64,000 nt of DNA from Clostridiaceae bacterium (GCA_012800435.1 JAAZJH010000007.1:27970-91969); one strand, 5' to 3'; positions 26,690-36,771 are shown, counted from the first letter of the stretch. Notes: a model not told the origin generated them from the sequence alone. Program-made: numbers and translations.

Positions 26690-26759
26690 GAGTAGATCAT
26701 ACCATTTTCAAAATCAGTATAGTATCATGAGAACGAAAGGCATGACGGAGTAAATCTTA

Positions 26760-28091
26760 ATGAAGAAAAAGAGCGTTAACATGTGCCGTGCACCGGGCGA
26801 GAAAAGAATGGGGTGCTTTGGCTTGCGTCTTTTGGCGTCTATTTTGGCGATCGTTTTTCTTCTTTCTTTGTTTGCCTGCGCTTCTAGTGAAAAGGAAACT
26901 GAGCAACTTGCCGATTACGGACAAGATGGAGCTACATTCGCACGGAAACTTGCCAAAGAATGTCCGCGGCGGATACCTTTTTCCAACCAAGAGAAAAAGG
27001 CGGCTCAACTGATCATCGAACAGCTTGAAACAGAAGGTTATGAGCCGGAACAACAGTTTTTTACAGTCAAAGACGCTGCGGGTGTCGAGCATACATCGTC
27101 CAATATTATTGTTCGTCTGAAAGGCGTAGGATTTAGGCGCTCGAAGACAGCACAAAAACGTCCTAATGTTCCGGATACGATTCGTGACCGTCTATTAGTG
27201 ATTGGGGCGCACTATGACACGCCTTGGATTGAAGATGTATTTGACGCGGACGGACAGCCGATCCCGATCAAAGCTGACGGCATCCATGACAACGCCAGCG
27301 GCGTTGCGGCAGTTCTTACGGCAGCGCGTGTAATGCGTGAAATGACCCCCGGATATGACGTGACGTTTGTCTTTTTCGGCGCGGGTACGGCCAATTACGC
27401 CGGCGCGTCATATTTTCTTAAAACAATGTCAAAAGAGGATCGCGAAAGACTCGAATGTATGATGAACATCGGTCCCGTATACGCCGGAGACAAAGTTTAT
27501 GCTCATGCCGGACAGAATTCAGTCGTAGGCGGCGAATTCAAAGATTACTTAAAACGTCGCAAACTTTACCAAGTGACAGACGTTTTCTTTGAGAATCTTC
27601 TTTATACACGAAATGGATACGCTGTCTACACGAACCAGGCCTCATTTCAGGTTCAGCTCGATAACGGACAGACGGCAATATTTCGCGAATGGACGACGAA
27701 ACGTTCGGATCATACTCCGTTTGACGAAGCGGGGATCCCCGTTGTGTTCATAGAATCCGGCGACTACAATATCGAGTCGCTTGATGAAGTTGGACTTGAG
27801 AGCGTCAATCAGATGTTTCAGGACACGAACGGCAGACTCTCAGGAACAAACTGGGACAATACGAAAGTACTCGACGCGCTTTTTGAAGAACTTGAGAAGC
27901 TGAGCCAACATCAGGAAATTCCGCAGATCAGTACGATTAAGGAGACACAGGCAGACGGCCGGGTCGATCCTTCGACAACAATGCCTGCAAAAAAAGTGAT
28001 CGATCGTCTGACACAGCGTGTGAACAATACGGCATTCGTCTTGGCGCATGTCGCGCGAAAAGGTCCGTTAGATTACGAATTCGCACCTTAA
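26760..28091 (+). CDS. M28 family metallopeptidase lipoprotein
   Basis: Predicted surface-exposed zinc aminopeptidase of 443 residues. A lipoprotein signal ends at SLFAC near residue 40. The M28 zinc ligands are visible: VIGAHYDTPW near residue 142 and HDNASGVAAVL near residue 179 supply the first His and bridging Asp. A GTANYAGASYFLK stretch occupies the position of the usual catalytic GxEExGxxGS; there Glu-Glu is replaced by Thr-Ala-Asn, so activity may be altered. A later His lies in SDHTPFDEAGIPVVFI. A PA-type insertion is absent. It diverges from the degenerate PBP homologue. Confidence 0.83.
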   Translation: MKKKSVNMCRAPGEKRMGCFGLRLLASILAIVFLLSLFACASSEKETEQLADYGQDGATFARKLAKECPRRIPFSNQEKKAAQLIIEQLETEGYEPEQQFFTVKDAAGVEHTSSNIIVRLKGVGFRRSKTAQKRPNVPDTIRDRLLVIGAHYDTPWIEDVFDADGQPIPIKADGIHDNASGVAAVLTAARVMREMTPGYDVTFVFFGAGTANYAGASYFLKTMSKEDRERLECMMNIGPVYAGDKVYAHAGQNSVVGGEFKDYLKRRKLYQVTDVFFENLLYTRNGYAVYTNQASFQVQLDNGQTAIFREWTTKRSDHTPFDEAGIPVVFIESGDYNIESLDEVGLESVNQMFQDTNGRLSGTNWDNTKVLDALFEELEKLSQHQEIPQISTIKETQADGRVDPSTTMPAKKVIDRLTQRVNNTAFVLAHVARKGPLDYEFAP

Positions 28092-28179
28092 GGATGTATG
28101 CCGGGTTCACGAGTATGGAGCTTCGCTCTTAGTCCGTTGTGTGCCATGAATTAAAAGCAATTATAGGGAGGTAGATAGG

Positions 28180-28716
28180 ATGCTTATCGATGTGAATTTA
28201 TCGGTAGAGGCAGTCATGGCTGTGGCATGGTTTTCATGGCCGATTTTCTGGGGCATTGTACTCGTAGCGATGGCGGTCCTTGAGCTCTCGACATTAAATC
28301 TTGTTTCCATTTGGTTCGCGTTGGCAGCGTTGATCAGCCTTATCTCGGCCTTGTTAGGAGCCTCACTACCGGTGCAGTTTGTCATATTTGTTTTTTGCTC
28401 CGCAGTAGGATTTCTGATTTTTACGCTGTTGATCCGGCCAAAAATACAAAAAGCGCGAAGCATTCCGACGAACGCCGATCGTATCATCGGAGAGGAAGGT
28501 ATTGTTCTGGAGATCATCTCGCCGCTTGAGGATACCGGTCTTATTCGGGTCAAGGGTCAAATATGGAGCGCGCGAACCGATTCTAAAGTTCCCATCGAAA
28601 AAGATGAGCTGGTGCGGGTGGTATCAATCCGCGGCGTCAAAGCCGTAGTAATGCCTCTACCTCTAAATGAATATAACCTTTCGGAAAAGATTGAAACACC
28701 CGAATCTGATGCGTAA
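28180..28716 (+). CDS. NfeD family membrane protein
   Basis: A 178-residue protein with a short N-terminus, two to three transmembrane helices (about residues 10-95) and a C-terminal OB-fold domain (about 105-165) beginning IGEEGIVLEIISPLEDTG and ending VSIRGVKAVVMPL. This is the short NfeD1b form without a ClpP-like protease domain. NfeD proteins act with SPFH proteins encoded next to them, in membrane microdomain organisation. A GGGAGG site precedes the ATG. The SPFH partner starts 154 bases downstream. Confidence 0.9.
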   Translation: MLIDVNLSVEAVMAVAWFSWPIFWGIVLVAMAVLELSTLNLVSIWFALAALISLISALLGASLPVQFVIFVFCSAVGFLIFTLLIRPKIQKARSIPTNADRIIGEEGIVLEIISPLEDTGLIRVKGQIWSARTDSKVPIEKDELVRVVSIRGVKAVVMPLPLNEYNLSEKIETPESDA

Positions 28717-28834
28717 AATATCGACGATCCACATAAGCAGCTTATTTGGGGAAGTATGTTGCAAGGTTTATTCGATGTTACAAAACGACAACACTTTTAC
28801 CCCATATAAAATTAATAAGAAACTTAGTCTGATA

Positions 28835-28848
28835 AGCGCTTAAGCGCT
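28835..28848. repeat. Perfect 14-bp palindrome upstream of the SPFH gene
   Basis: AGCGCTTAAGCGCT is fully self-complementary and lies 22 bases before the ATG of the SPFH gene, close to the position expected for its ribosome binding region. It could be an operator or simply a stem in the leader. No regulator is identified. Confidence 0.4.
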
Positions 28849-28870
28849 ATAAAAAGAAAGAGAGTCGTTT

Positions 28871-29848
28871 ATGAGTCCGTTTGTTGTAATAGCTCTGACA
28901 TGGTCTGTAGAGTGGATTCTTATCCCCATTTTAGTCTTGCTGTTGCTTATCCTTCTCATTCGAAATATTCGTGTAGTACCGCAAGCTAATGCTTACGTTA
29001 TTGAGCGCCTCGGCACCTATAAAACAACTTGGCATACCGGTCTCCACGCAAAAGTTCCGTTCATTGATAAAATTGAGCGGCGCATTTCGTTAAAAGAGCG
29101 TGTCGCCGACTTTCCGCCTCAACCGGTGATTACACGCGACAACGTCACGATGCAGATCGATACGGTAGTTTTCTACCAGATTGTTGACCCGGTTCTGTAC
29201 TGTTACGGCATTGAAAATCCGATTCTCGGTATCGAAAATTTGTCGGCGACCACGCTTCGAAACATCATCGGCGATTTGGAGCTTGACGAAACGCTGACAT
29301 CCCGTGATGTCATTAACTCACGCATGCGTCAGGAACTCGACGAAGCAACTGATCCATGGGGGATCAAGGTCAACCGCGTTGAGCTCAAAAATATTATCCC
29401 GCCACGTGAGATTCAGTCGGCGATGGAGCGCCAGATGAAGGCGGAACGTGAGAAACGCGAGAAGATTCTCATCTCCGAAGGTGAGAAAGAAGCATTGATT
29501 CGTGTCGCCGAAGGTGAAAAAGAAGCTGCGATTCTTCGTGCCGACGCAAAAAAAGAGCAGGCTATTCGCGAATCAGAAGGTCAGGCGGAAGCCATTCTAA
29601 AAATTCAGGAAGCGACGGCGCGCGGCCTGCAGATGATCAAGGACATTAACGCCGACGAAGGACTGATCGCTCTAAAAAGTCTTGAGACGATGGCTAAAGT
29701 GGCCGACGGTCGTGCCACGAAGATTATCATTCCTTCTAAATTGCAAGGGCTTGCCGGTCTGGCCGTCTCACTCAATGAAATGATGAAAGACGATACAGAC
29801 GCAAAATCACCATCCGGTGATACCGATGCGCGTAAAAGACCTAATTAA
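28871..29848 (+). CDS. SPFH domain/band 7 (stomatin/QmcA-like) protein
   Basis: Membrane-anchored scaffold protein of 325 residues. One N-terminal helix (about 10-33) is followed by the SPFH core: NAYVIERLGTYKTTWHTGLH, VTRDNVTMQIDTVVFYQIVD-like strand order, and LRNIIGDLELDETLTSRD. An Ala/Glu-rich coiled coil (about residues 185-250, EGEKEALIRVAEGEKEAAIL) should drive oligomerisation. The paired NfeD gene upstream supports a role in lipid microdomains or membrane protein quality control. A strong terminator follows. Confidence 0.93.
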   Translation: MSPFVVIALTWSVEWILIPILVLLLLILLIRNIRVVPQANAYVIERLGTYKTTWHTGLHAKVPFIDKIERRISLKERVADFPPQPVITRDNVTMQIDTVVFYQIVDPVLYCYGIENPILGIENLSATTLRNIIGDLELDETLTSRDVINSRMRQELDEATDPWGIKVNRVELKNIIPPREIQSAMERQMKAEREKREKILISEGEKEALIRVAEGEKEAAILRADAKKEQAIRESEGQAEAILKIQEATARGLQMIKDINADEGLIALKSLETMAKVADGRATKIIIPSKLQGLAGLAVSLNEMMKDDTDAKSPSGDTDARKRPN

Positions 29849-29854
29849 TTAATC

Positions 29855-29906
29855 ACAGGCGACCCGAAAGCAAAAATGCTCGAGTGGTCGCCTGTATTTC
29901 TTTTTC
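29855..29906 (+). terminator. Intrinsic terminator after the SPFH gene
   Basis: ACAGGCGACC (29855-29864) pairs perfectly with GGTCGCCTGT (29886-29895) and is followed by ATTTCTTTTTC. It begins six bases after the SPFH stop codon. The hemW start codon lies only eight bases after its end, so hemW must be expressed by read-through or from a promoter overlapping this element. Confidence 0.85.
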
Positions 29907-29913
29907 ATCAAAT

Positions 29914-31119
29914 ATGACAAATCATAATCCCCGGACGTACGCTTCGCAAAAACCCGTTCGATCACTGTACGTGCACGTACCGTTTTGTCTTTCACGGTGC
30001 GCGTATTGTGATTTTTACTCGGTGGTGCCAAAAGATCGCACAGTAATAGAATCTTGGTATAAAGGGGTATTGCTGGAGTTGCGCAGGATTGCTGAAGAGG
30101 CAGCAGCGCATGGTGTTGCAATAGCACCGCTCGAGACACTCTATTTTGGAGGCGGTACACCGACGGTCGTGCCGGTTTCAATGATTGCAGGCATTATTCA
30201 AGAAGCCTCCTCTCTGTTTGGGTTGACACCGGAATGTGAAATTACCGTCGAGGCTAATCCGGAATCATTACTTCGGCCGACACCTACCGCAAAGGCACTT
30301 CGAGAAGTCGGCGTGACACGCATCAGTCTGGGTGCACAGTCGACTTCCGATAGGACGCTTCGTCTTGCCGGCCGTTTGCATTCCGCCGATGACACGGAAA
30401 ATGCGGTGTTGTTGGCTCATGAAGCCGGATTTGACGTGATTTCTTGCGACTTCATTACCGGTCTCCCCGATGAGACCATAACAGATATCGATAGTGTGCT
30501 GAGCATGGTGAATGCATCGCCGCTCAATCACGTGTCTGTTTATGCTCTTTCTGTTGTATCGGATACGCATTTTGGCGCGCTTTTTAGAAAAAATCCATCG
30601 CGTTTTCCGGATGATGATGTTGAACGTCAAATGACACATAGGCTTGTAGCCGGTTTCGAATCAGCAGGTTTTCAACATTACGAAATCAGCAATTTTGCGC
30701 GACCGGGTGCAGAATCGCGACATAACACGATGTACTGGCAGGCAGATCCGTATTTTGCCGCAGGACCTTCCGCATCGAGCTATATGGGCGGCATCCGCCG
30801 CACCAATCCTCCGTCGATTAACAAGTGGCTCTGTCTCCTAAAAGATGAAACAGAGGGCCCTTTTGGCAAAGATTCGATTGATGAAATCGTCAATGAGAAC
30901 TCAGCCCGCATTGAGACCGTAATCCTTGGACTTCGACTGACCCGCGGAGTGAGCCGAACCGTTTTCCTAGAACGTCATGGCGTATCGATCGACGCGCTTT
31001 TCTCAAAAGCAATCGAACCGTTAATAAAAAAAGGGTTGATCGACGACGATGATGAGAACATCCGTCTGACATCACGGGGATTCGACTTTGCGGACGAAGT
31101 GGTGCGCGCCTTTCTATAA
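29914..31119 (+). CDS. hemW: HemW-like radical SAM protein (coproporphyrinogen III oxidase family)
   Basis: Radical SAM protein of 401 residues; HemW is a heme chaperone related to oxygen-independent coproporphyrinogen oxidase HemN. The 4Fe-4S site is PFCLSRCAYCDF (C-x3-C-x2-C) near residue 25, then FGGGTPTVVP, EVTRISLGAQS-like strands, and ISCDFITGLPDET near residue 180. The first domain is followed by the HemW C-terminal winged region ending LTSRGFDFADEVV. The frame is open to 29884, but that GTG lies inside the terminator, so ATG 29914 is chosen although its ribosome site is poor. Placement directly before hrcA is standard for Firmicutes. Confidence 0.9.
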   Translation: MTNHNPRTYASQKPVRSLYVHVPFCLSRCAYCDFYSVVPKDRTVIESWYKGVLLELRRIAEEAAAHGVAIAPLETLYFGGGTPTVVPVSMIAGIIQEASSLFGLTPECEITVEANPESLLRPTPTAKALREVGVTRISLGAQSTSDRTLRLAGRLHSADDTENAVLLAHEAGFDVISCDFITGLPDETITDIDSVLSMVNASPLNHVSVYALSVVSDTHFGALFRKNPSRFPDDDVERQMTHRLVAGFESAGFQHYEISNFARPGAESRHNTMYWQADPYFAAGPSASSYMGGIRRTNPPSINKWLCLLKDETEGPFGKDSIDEIVNENSARIETVILGLRLTRGVSRTVFLERHGVSIDALFSKAIEPLIKKGLIDDDDENIRLTSRGFDFADEVVRAFL

Positions 31120-31193
31120 GAAGAGTCCATTTCTGTTATCAACGTTATGTCTTAATTGTTCGAAATAATGTCACGATCCTCACAACGCATCAA

Positions 31194-31222
31194 TTGACAG
31201 GCCATCGGCAAGGTGTTAAAGT
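31194..31222 (+). promoter_or_regulatory. Promoter of the hrcA-grpE-dnaK cluster
   Basis: TTGACA at 31194-31199 is a perfect -35 box. TAAAGT at 31217-31222, after a 17-base spacer, is a moderate -10 box. The CIRCE operator begins five bases downstream, so it overlaps the expected transcription start, where bound HrcA would block initiation. Confidence 0.7.
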
Positions 31223-31226
31223 CAAA

Positions 31227-31253
31227 TTAGCACTCTAGGCCAAAGAGTGCTAA
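31227..31253. promoter_or_regulatory. CIRCE operator (HrcA binding site)
   Basis: TTAGCACTC, nine bases, then GAGTGCTAA: an exact match to the CIRCE consensus. It lies immediately before hrcA and implies autoregulation and heat-shock control of this cluster. No second CIRCE was seen before grpE, dnaK or dnaJ. Confidence 0.97.
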
Positions 31254-31275
31254 TACGATGAAAGGCGCAAGTGTC

Positions 31276-32433
31276 ATGGACGAACGGAAGAAAACAATTC
31301 TAAAAGCGATTGTAGACGATTATGTGGCTTCAGCCGAACCGGTCGCTTCCAAGGCGCTTGTTAAAAATCATAACTTGCAACTCTCTTCGGCGACCATAAG
31401 AAACGTTATGGCCGAACTTGAAGAGATGGGCTACCTTGAGAAGCCGCACACATCGGCCGGTCGTATGCCTTCAGACAAAGGATACCGGGCGTATGTTGAT
31501 AATCTGTTGTCGGTTCCGCCGATTTCTCAAGAAGACGAAAAGGCAATTCGCGATTTTCTGTCGGTGAACGTCAACAAAGCGCAGGATCTGATAGAACGTA
31601 CGGTCGAGTGTTTATCCAACCAGACGAATTTCGTCTCGGTGGCGCTCTCGCCCGAATATTCGGATTCCAGTATCGAGCAGATTAAAATCATGATGATTGA
31701 GCCCGGACGCGCCATTGTTGTGCTTGTGTTGTCGGCAGGTGTTGTACATGATCGCCTGATTCGAATTCCTGCGATGCTTGACGAGCAACAGCTCAATGCC
31801 ATCGCGCGTTCCGTGGAACGTTGTCTTGCCGGAAAGAAGCTGGACGATATCACTCTGGTCATGATTTCCTCCGCGGCCGAGGGAACAGGTCTTCCCGATG
31901 CAATTGTCAATCAAGTGTTATACGAAGCCTATATCGCTATCAAGCAGACGGAGAAAATTGAAGTTTATATCGACGGTCGCCACAAGCTATTGCAGCATCC
32001 GGAATTCAGGGACGTTGAGCGAGCATCGCGTTTTTATAGCGTGCTTCGACAGACGCAGATGGTCGCCGGCTATATGCGCGATATTCAGCAGGAAGAAGAA
32101 GCCAAGCATAGAGCGGCCATACTTGAGCAACAAGATGACACCGCTGAAGGAGAACTTTCAGTGCGAAAACCGGCTTATATGGTGCGCATCGGACAGGAAA
32201 TCGACATCGACGGTATGGAAAACGCTTCCTTCATCACGACGACGTATCGTATGGGCGGTCAGATTGCAGGCCAGATCGGCATAATCGGTCCGAAGAGAAT
32301 GAACTACGGCGATATGATTGCTCAGATCAGTTTTGTTAACAAGGCCATGTCAGCTGAAGCACGTCGTCACTGCGGCCTGCCGCCCGAGGAAGAAGATGAT
32401 TTCGCAGTGACTTCATTCAAAGTGCAGGACTAA
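31276..32433 (+). CDS. hrcA: Heat-inducible transcription repressor HrcA
   Basis: Represses class I heat-shock genes by binding CIRCE; GroEL helps it fold. The N-terminal winged helix spans about residues 1-75 (MDERKKTILKAIVDDYV, then LSSATIRNVMAELEEMG and HTSAGRMPSDKGYRAYVD). GAF-like and dimerisation regions follow, ending with IGIIGPKRMNYGDMIAQISF, a conserved HrcA stretch. The frame allows an ATG at 31258, directly after CIRCE, but the ATG at 31276 matches the normal HrcA N-terminus and has AAAGG upstream. The C-terminal tail (PPEEEDDFAVTSFKVQD) is a short extension. Confidence 0.95.
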   Translation: MDERKKTILKAIVDDYVASAEPVASKALVKNHNLQLSSATIRNVMAELEEMGYLEKPHTSAGRMPSDKGYRAYVDNLLSVPPISQEDEKAIRDFLSVNVNKAQDLIERTVECLSNQTNFVSVALSPEYSDSSIEQIKIMMIEPGRAIVVLVLSAGVVHDRLIRIPAMLDEQQLNAIARSVERCLAGKKLDDITLVMISSAAEGTGLPDAIVNQVLYEAYIAIKQTEKIEVYIDGRHKLLQHPEFRDVERASRFYSVLRQTQMVAGYMRDIQQEEEAKHRAAILEQQDDTAEGELSVRKPAYMVRIGQEIDIDGMENASFITTTYRMGGQIAGQIGIIGPKRMNYGDMIAQISFVNKAMSAEARRHCGLPPEEEDDFAVTSFKVQD

Positions 32434-32620
32434 AAGGCACAGTACATTAAAGTGTAAGCGCGCAGTCTGAAGGCGACGCGCGATCACATAAAAGACAGAA
32501 AGATAAAGAAGCGTTCAAGCCCATGCAACATGGTGCGAGACGTCGGATGCAAAAGGCATATTGTCCAAGAGTATGGATATCTGTCGTATCGCATCCTAAC
32601 CGGTCATTAGAAAGACGTTT

Positions 32621-33283
32621 ATGAGAAACAGGAAAGAAAAAGATCAGAAAAAAAAGGCGCGTTCGCAGGATAGCCTAAACGACGACATCCACGGTAATGC
32701 GTCATCTGAACAAGAGAAGATTCAAAAAGAGGAAGATCTGAAAGCCGATCGTGATAACAGCAAAAAGTTTACTGATAAGGTAAACGATGAAGCAGAGGAT
32801 GTAGAAACTTCGGACGATACAGATAGTGAAGAGGAAGTTTCCTTTGAAGAGAAGCTTGCCGCACTGAATAACCGTTATCTTCGCGTTTGTGCTGATTTCG
32901 ATAATTACCGTCGTCGTTCCGCTAAGGAGAAGGAATCAATTTATGATGACGGCATTATGGACGTATTACGCGAATTGATGCCTGTCGTGGACAGTATGGA
33001 CGCTGCAGTGAAAGCAGCGGAAAAATGGGATGATGCGGAACATGGCAAGGATTTTGCTGAAGGAATGTCGCTCATCATGGATCAGTGGACAAAGGCTCTT
33101 GAAAAACTAGGCGTTGAAGAAATCCCGGGAGAAGGATCCACATTCGATCCCGGCTTACACCAAGTTGTGGCACACGTTGAAGACGACGCATATGACGACA
33201 ACACAGTCGTTGAAGTCTATCGAAAAGGTTACGTAAAAGGACTTCGAGTCATTCGCCACAGCATGGTGAAGGTTGCCAACTAG
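32621..33283 (+). CDS. grpE: Nucleotide exchange factor GrpE
   Basis: Releases ADP from DnaK; 220 residues. A long charged N-terminal region (about 1-80) is rich in Lys, Glu and Asp and probably disordered. The coiled-coil dimer segment includes LNNRYLRVCADFDNYRRRS, and the C-terminal beta domain contains VEEIPGEGSTFDPGLHQVVA and VYRKGYVKGLRVIRHSMVKV. The gap from hrcA is 187 bases with no recognised promoter, and the gap to dnaK is 230 bases, also without a clear element. Confidence 0.95.
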   Translation: MRNRKEKDQKKKARSQDSLNDDIHGNASSEQEKIQKEEDLKADRDNSKKFTDKVNDEAEDVETSDDTDSEEEVSFEEKLAALNNRYLRVCADFDNYRRRSAKEKESIYDDGIMDVLRELMPVVDSMDAAVKAAEKWDDAEHGKDFAEGMSLIMDQWTKALEKLGVEEIPGEGSTFDPGLHQVVAHVEDDAYDDNTVVEVYRKGYVKGLRVIRHSMVKVAN

Positions 33284-33513
33284 TGTCTAAGATAGGGCTT
33301 TCATCGATTTTATGATGAAGTTGTTCGAAAGGCTATGACAATGATGCGGTCGGTGTGCGCCCGATCCGATGAAACTAAAGCGCACGATCCTTTGTGAATC
33401 AGCGTTGAGCATGAAGGAAAACATCAATACAAAAGAAAGCGAATAACAAGCGCTGATAAATAAAAATGGAACCCGTAACAAAAATAATCAGGTTATAAGA
33501 AAGAGGATAAGAC

Positions 33514-35370
33514 ATGGGAAAAATAATAGGAATTGATCTTGGCACGACGAATTCGGTAGTAGCCGTTATGGAAGGCGGCGAACCGGTTATCATCCCGAAC
33601 GCCGAAGGCAGCCGTACGACTCCGTCGGTTGTAGCATTTACGAAAGATGGTGAGCGACTCGTCGGTCAAATCGCAAAGAACCAAGCGCAAAAGAATCCGG
33701 AACGCACGATTATGTCGGTCAAACGCAAGATGGGCTCCGACTTCCGCGTGCAGATCGATGACAAGTCGTATACAGCTCCGGAAATCTCCGCGATGATTTT
33801 ACAGAAATTGAAAGTAGATGCGGAAGCGTATCTCGGCGATACGGTCACACATGCCGTCGTAACGGTTCCGGCGTACTTCTCGGACGCACAGCGTCAAGCG
33901 ACGAAGGACGCGGGAAGAATCGCCGGTCTTACAGTGGATCGCATCATCAACGAGCCGACGGCGGCATCGCTGGCATACGGGCTCGATAAAGAATCAGACC
34001 AGAAGATCGTTCTATTTGACCTTGGCGGCGGCACGTTTGACGTCTCTATACTCGAAATAGGCGACGGCGTTTTTGAAGTAAAGGCCACATCCGGTAATAC
34101 GCATCTGGGCGGCGATGATTTCGACCAGAAAATCGTCGAATGGATGAACGACACAATGAAAAAAGAGCAGGGTGTTGATCTTTCCAACGACAGACTCGCT
34201 ATGCAGCGTCTGCGTGAGGCTGCGGAAAAAGCGAAGATTGAGCTTTCCAACGTGCTCACGGCAAACATCAATCTGCCATTTATCACTGCCGATCAGGATG
34301 GTCCGAAGCACTTGGATCTCCAATTAACGCGTGCGAAATTTGAAGCCATGACGGCTGATTTAATCGATAAGACCCGCATTCCGCTCGATGCGGCAATGAA
34401 AGACGCGAACCTTAAGCCTGAAGACATCCATAAGGTATTGCTCGTAGGCGGATCGACGCGTATTCCTGCCGTACAGGAAATGGTGCGTCAGTACTTCGGT
34501 CAGGAACCGTTTAAGGGCATTAACCCGGACGAGTGTGTGGCCATGGGCGCTGCGATTCAGGCAGGTATTCTTGCAGGTGATATTGACGACATGGTGTTAA
34601 TCGACGTTACTCCGCTGACTCTCGGCATCGAGACGCTCGGTGGCGTCATGACAAAGATGATCGATCGCAACACGCGTATTCCCACCAGCAAAAAACGAAT
34701 TTTCTCGACGGCGGCGGACGGTCAAACACAAGTCGAAGTGCACGTTCTGCAAGGCGAACGCGAAATGGCCGCCGGCAACAAATCGCTCGGCCGTTTCATC
34801 TTGGATGGCATTGCGCCTGCGCCTCGCGGCATTCCGCAAATTGAGGTCTCCTTCGACATCGATGCGAACGGTATTGTAAATGTTTCGGCGATCGACAAAG
34901 GAACGAACCGCGCGCAGCACATCACGATTACAGCTAGCAGCAATCTTTCGGACGCTGATATCGAGCAGGCCGTAGAAGATGCGAAGCGATTCGCTGAAGA
35001 AGACAGGAAGAAGAAGGACGAAGTCGACACGAAGAACCGTGCCGAGACGACCATCTACGAGACGGAGAAACTCCTGAAAGAATCCGGCGATAAATTCGAT
35101 CCTTCGGAAAAGAAAGCCGTTGAAGATGAGCTTGCGAAACTTCGTTCAAGCCATGAAAAGGGAGATCTCGATACAATGAAGAACGATATGGCGTCGTTAA
35201 GTCAGGCCGTGTACAAAGCCTCAGAGACCATGTACAAAAAAGCTCAAGCCGAGCAACAGCCGCCGCAAGATCAACAGTACGGACATCAAGGCGGCCAGCA
35301 AGGCCCTACACCGAGCGGTCCGAATACCTATGAAGCAGATTTCAAGGATATCGGAGGCGACGATCACTAA
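33514..35370 (+). CDS. dnaK: Molecular chaperone DnaK (Hsp70)
   Basis: ATP-driven chaperone of 618 residues. The nucleotide-binding domain begins [20 protein letters not shown] and includes [17 protein letters not shown] near residue 170 and [14 protein letters not shown] near residue 312. The linker [14 protein letters not shown] leads to the substrate-binding beta domain and the helical lid. The tail is Gln/Gly/Pro-rich and ends with the acidic DDH. Length and motifs fit the Gram-positive type, which lacks the 24-residue insertion of Gram-negative DnaK. It lies between grpE and dnaJ. Confidence 0.97.
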   Translation: MGKIIGIDLGTTNSVVAVMEGGEPVIIPNAEGSRTTPSVVAFTKDGERLVGQIAKNQAQKNPERTIMSVKRKMGSDFRVQIDDKSYTAPEISAMILQKLKVDAEAYLGDTVTHAVVTVPAYFSDAQRQATKDAGRIAGLTVDRIINEPTAASLAYGLDKESDQKIVLFDLGGGTFDVSILEIGDGVFEVKATSGNTHLGGDDFDQKIVEWMNDTMKKEQGVDLSNDRLAMQRLREAAEKAKIELSNVLTANINLPFITADQDGPKHLDLQLTRAKFEAMTADLIDKTRIPLDAAMKDANLKPEDIHKVLLVGGSTRIPAVQEMVRQYFGQEPFKGINPDECVAMGAAIQAGILAGDIDDMVLIDVTPLTLGIETLGGVMTKMIDRNTRIPTSKKRIFSTAADGQTQVEVHVLQGEREMAAGNKSLGRFILDGIAPAPRGIPQIEVSFDIDANGIVNVSAIDKGTNRAQHITITASSNLSDADIEQAVEDAKRFAEEDRKKKDEVDTKNRAETTIYETEKLLKESGDKFDPSEKKAVEDELAKLRSSHEKGDLDTMKNDMASLSQAVYKASETMYKKAQAEQQPPQDQQYGHQGGQQGPTPSGPNTYEADFKDIGGDDH

Positions 35371-35403
35371 ACAGGGATCGGAAAACCATTATGAACATCC
35401 GCG

Positions 35404-35430
35404 AGAGCGGGCGCTCGTGTGCCCGCTCTT
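35404..35430 (+). repeat. Hairpin between dnaK and dnaJ
   Basis: AGAGCGGGC (35404-35412) pairs with GCCCGCTCT (35421-35429) around an 8-base loop. Only TTGTAG follows, so termination would be weak. It may reduce read-through and make dnaJ less abundant than dnaK. Confidence 0.6.
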
Positions 35431-35487
35431 GTAGCGTGATAAGATAGAAACATCAAAATGAGGCCAAAGTGCCTTCAGGAGGAAATT

Positions 35488-36657
35488 GTGGCGACGAAGC
35501 GCGATTACTACGAAGTGTTGGGCGTCCCTCGCGATGCGGACGAGGACACGATCAAAAAAGCGTTCTGGAAGCTTGCGAAAAAATACCATCCCGACGTCAA
35601 TCCTGACGATAAGGATGCGGAGGCCAGGTTCAAGGAAGCGAATGAAGCCTATGATGTTCTGGCAGATCCCGAGAAACGCGCTCGGTATGACCGGTATGGT
35701 CAGGCCGGCGTTGACGTGGATGATTTCGGAGGCATGGGCAGCATCAATTTGGACGATCTTTTTTCCACGCTTTTCGGCGGCTTCGGCGGCTTTAGCGGGT
35801 TCGGCGGTTTTGGCGGCTTCGGTTCTCGCGGAGCAGCACAACGTAGAACAGGTCCGGTTCGAGGCGCAAATTTGCGGTACCGCATGAATCTTGATTTCAT
35901 GGAAGCGGCTTTCGGTGTTGAACGCGACATTTCCATAAGGAAGGCGGAGCGCTGTCCGGAATGTGACGGCACAGGTGCTGCCGACGGCTCTAGGCCGGTA
36001 ACTTGTCCTGTGTGTCATGGTTCAGGTCAAGAACAGTCGTCCCAACAAACGATCTTTGGTCAAGTAATGACATCGCGGACATGCTCACGTTGTCAGGGGG
36101 CCGGGGAAGTTATCGAGTCGCCATGTCATCGTTGTGACGGCAGAGGCACTGTTATGCAGAATAAAACTCTCCGCGTAAAAGTGCCTGCGGGTATCGATGA
36201 AGATGAGATGCTGACACTCAGAAATGAAGGTGAACCCGGCAAGAACGGCGGTCCGTACGGCGATCTTTATGTTCAAATATCTATTCGACCGCATCCTGTA
36301 TTTTCGCGTGAAGGCACTCGCACTTACTGTGAAGTGCCCATCACTTATGCGCAGGCAGCGATCGGTGAAGAGATAGAGATCCCAACGATCGATGGCGCTA
36401 TGCGCTATACGTTGCGCGAGGGAACTCAGCCCGGTGATCTTTATACGATCCGCGGGAAGGGAATTCCTTATATCGATCACCCCAGCGCGCGAGGCGATCA
36501 TACTTTTCGCGTGATCCTCGAAGTGCCGCGCAATCTTACGAATGAACAAAAGGATATGCTGCGCAAATTTGAGGCAAGTCTGACGCCTCAGCATTACGAG
36601 AAACGGCAACGATTCTTCGACAAGGTTCGCAATATGTTTTCCACAAGGAAAAGTTAA
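35488..36657 (+). CDS. dnaJ: Chaperone protein DnaJ (Hsp40)
   Basis: DnaK co-chaperone, 389 residues from the GTG at 35488, which has AGGAGG five bases upstream; an in-frame ATG at 35458 lacks a site. The J domain contains the HPD motif (KKYHPDVNPDDKD). A Gly/Phe-rich region (about residues 85-115, repeated GGFG/FGG units) follows. The zinc-binding domain has all four repeats, CPECDGTG, CPVCHGSG, CSRCQGAG and CHRCDGRG. Two C-terminal substrate-binding domains complete a full type I DnaJ. Confidence 0.96.
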   Translation: MATKRDYYEVLGVPRDADEDTIKKAFWKLAKKYHPDVNPDDKDAEARFKEANEAYDVLADPEKRARYDRYGQAGVDVDDFGGMGSINLDDLFSTLFGGFGGFSGFGGFGGFGSRGAAQRRTGPVRGANLRYRMNLDFMEAAFGVERDISIRKAERCPECDGTGAADGSRPVTCPVCHGSGQEQSSQQTIFGQVMTSRTCSRCQGAGEVIESPCHRCDGRGTVMQNKTLRVKVPAGIDEDEMLTLRNEGEPGKNGGPYGDLYVQISIRPHPVFSREGTRTYCEVPITYAQAAIGEEIEIPTIDGAMRYTLREGTQPGDLYTIRGKGIPYIDHPSARGDHTFRVILEVPRNLTNEQKDMLRKFEASLTPQHYEKRQRFFDKVRNMFSTRKS

Positions 36658-36771
36658 TCATGCCATTTCAGGATGCTGTCGCCCCGATTGAGCTGATGTC
36701 GCTTCATTTGAAGCGACATTTGGCACTATTTGCTCCATCGACTCCGCCATTTGTTTTGATTGATGAGGATG

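Noticed and set aside
33284..33513. Second CIRCE or independent heat-shock promoter before dnaK
   Set aside because: No GAGTGCTAA-type arm was found, and no convincing -35/-10 pair.
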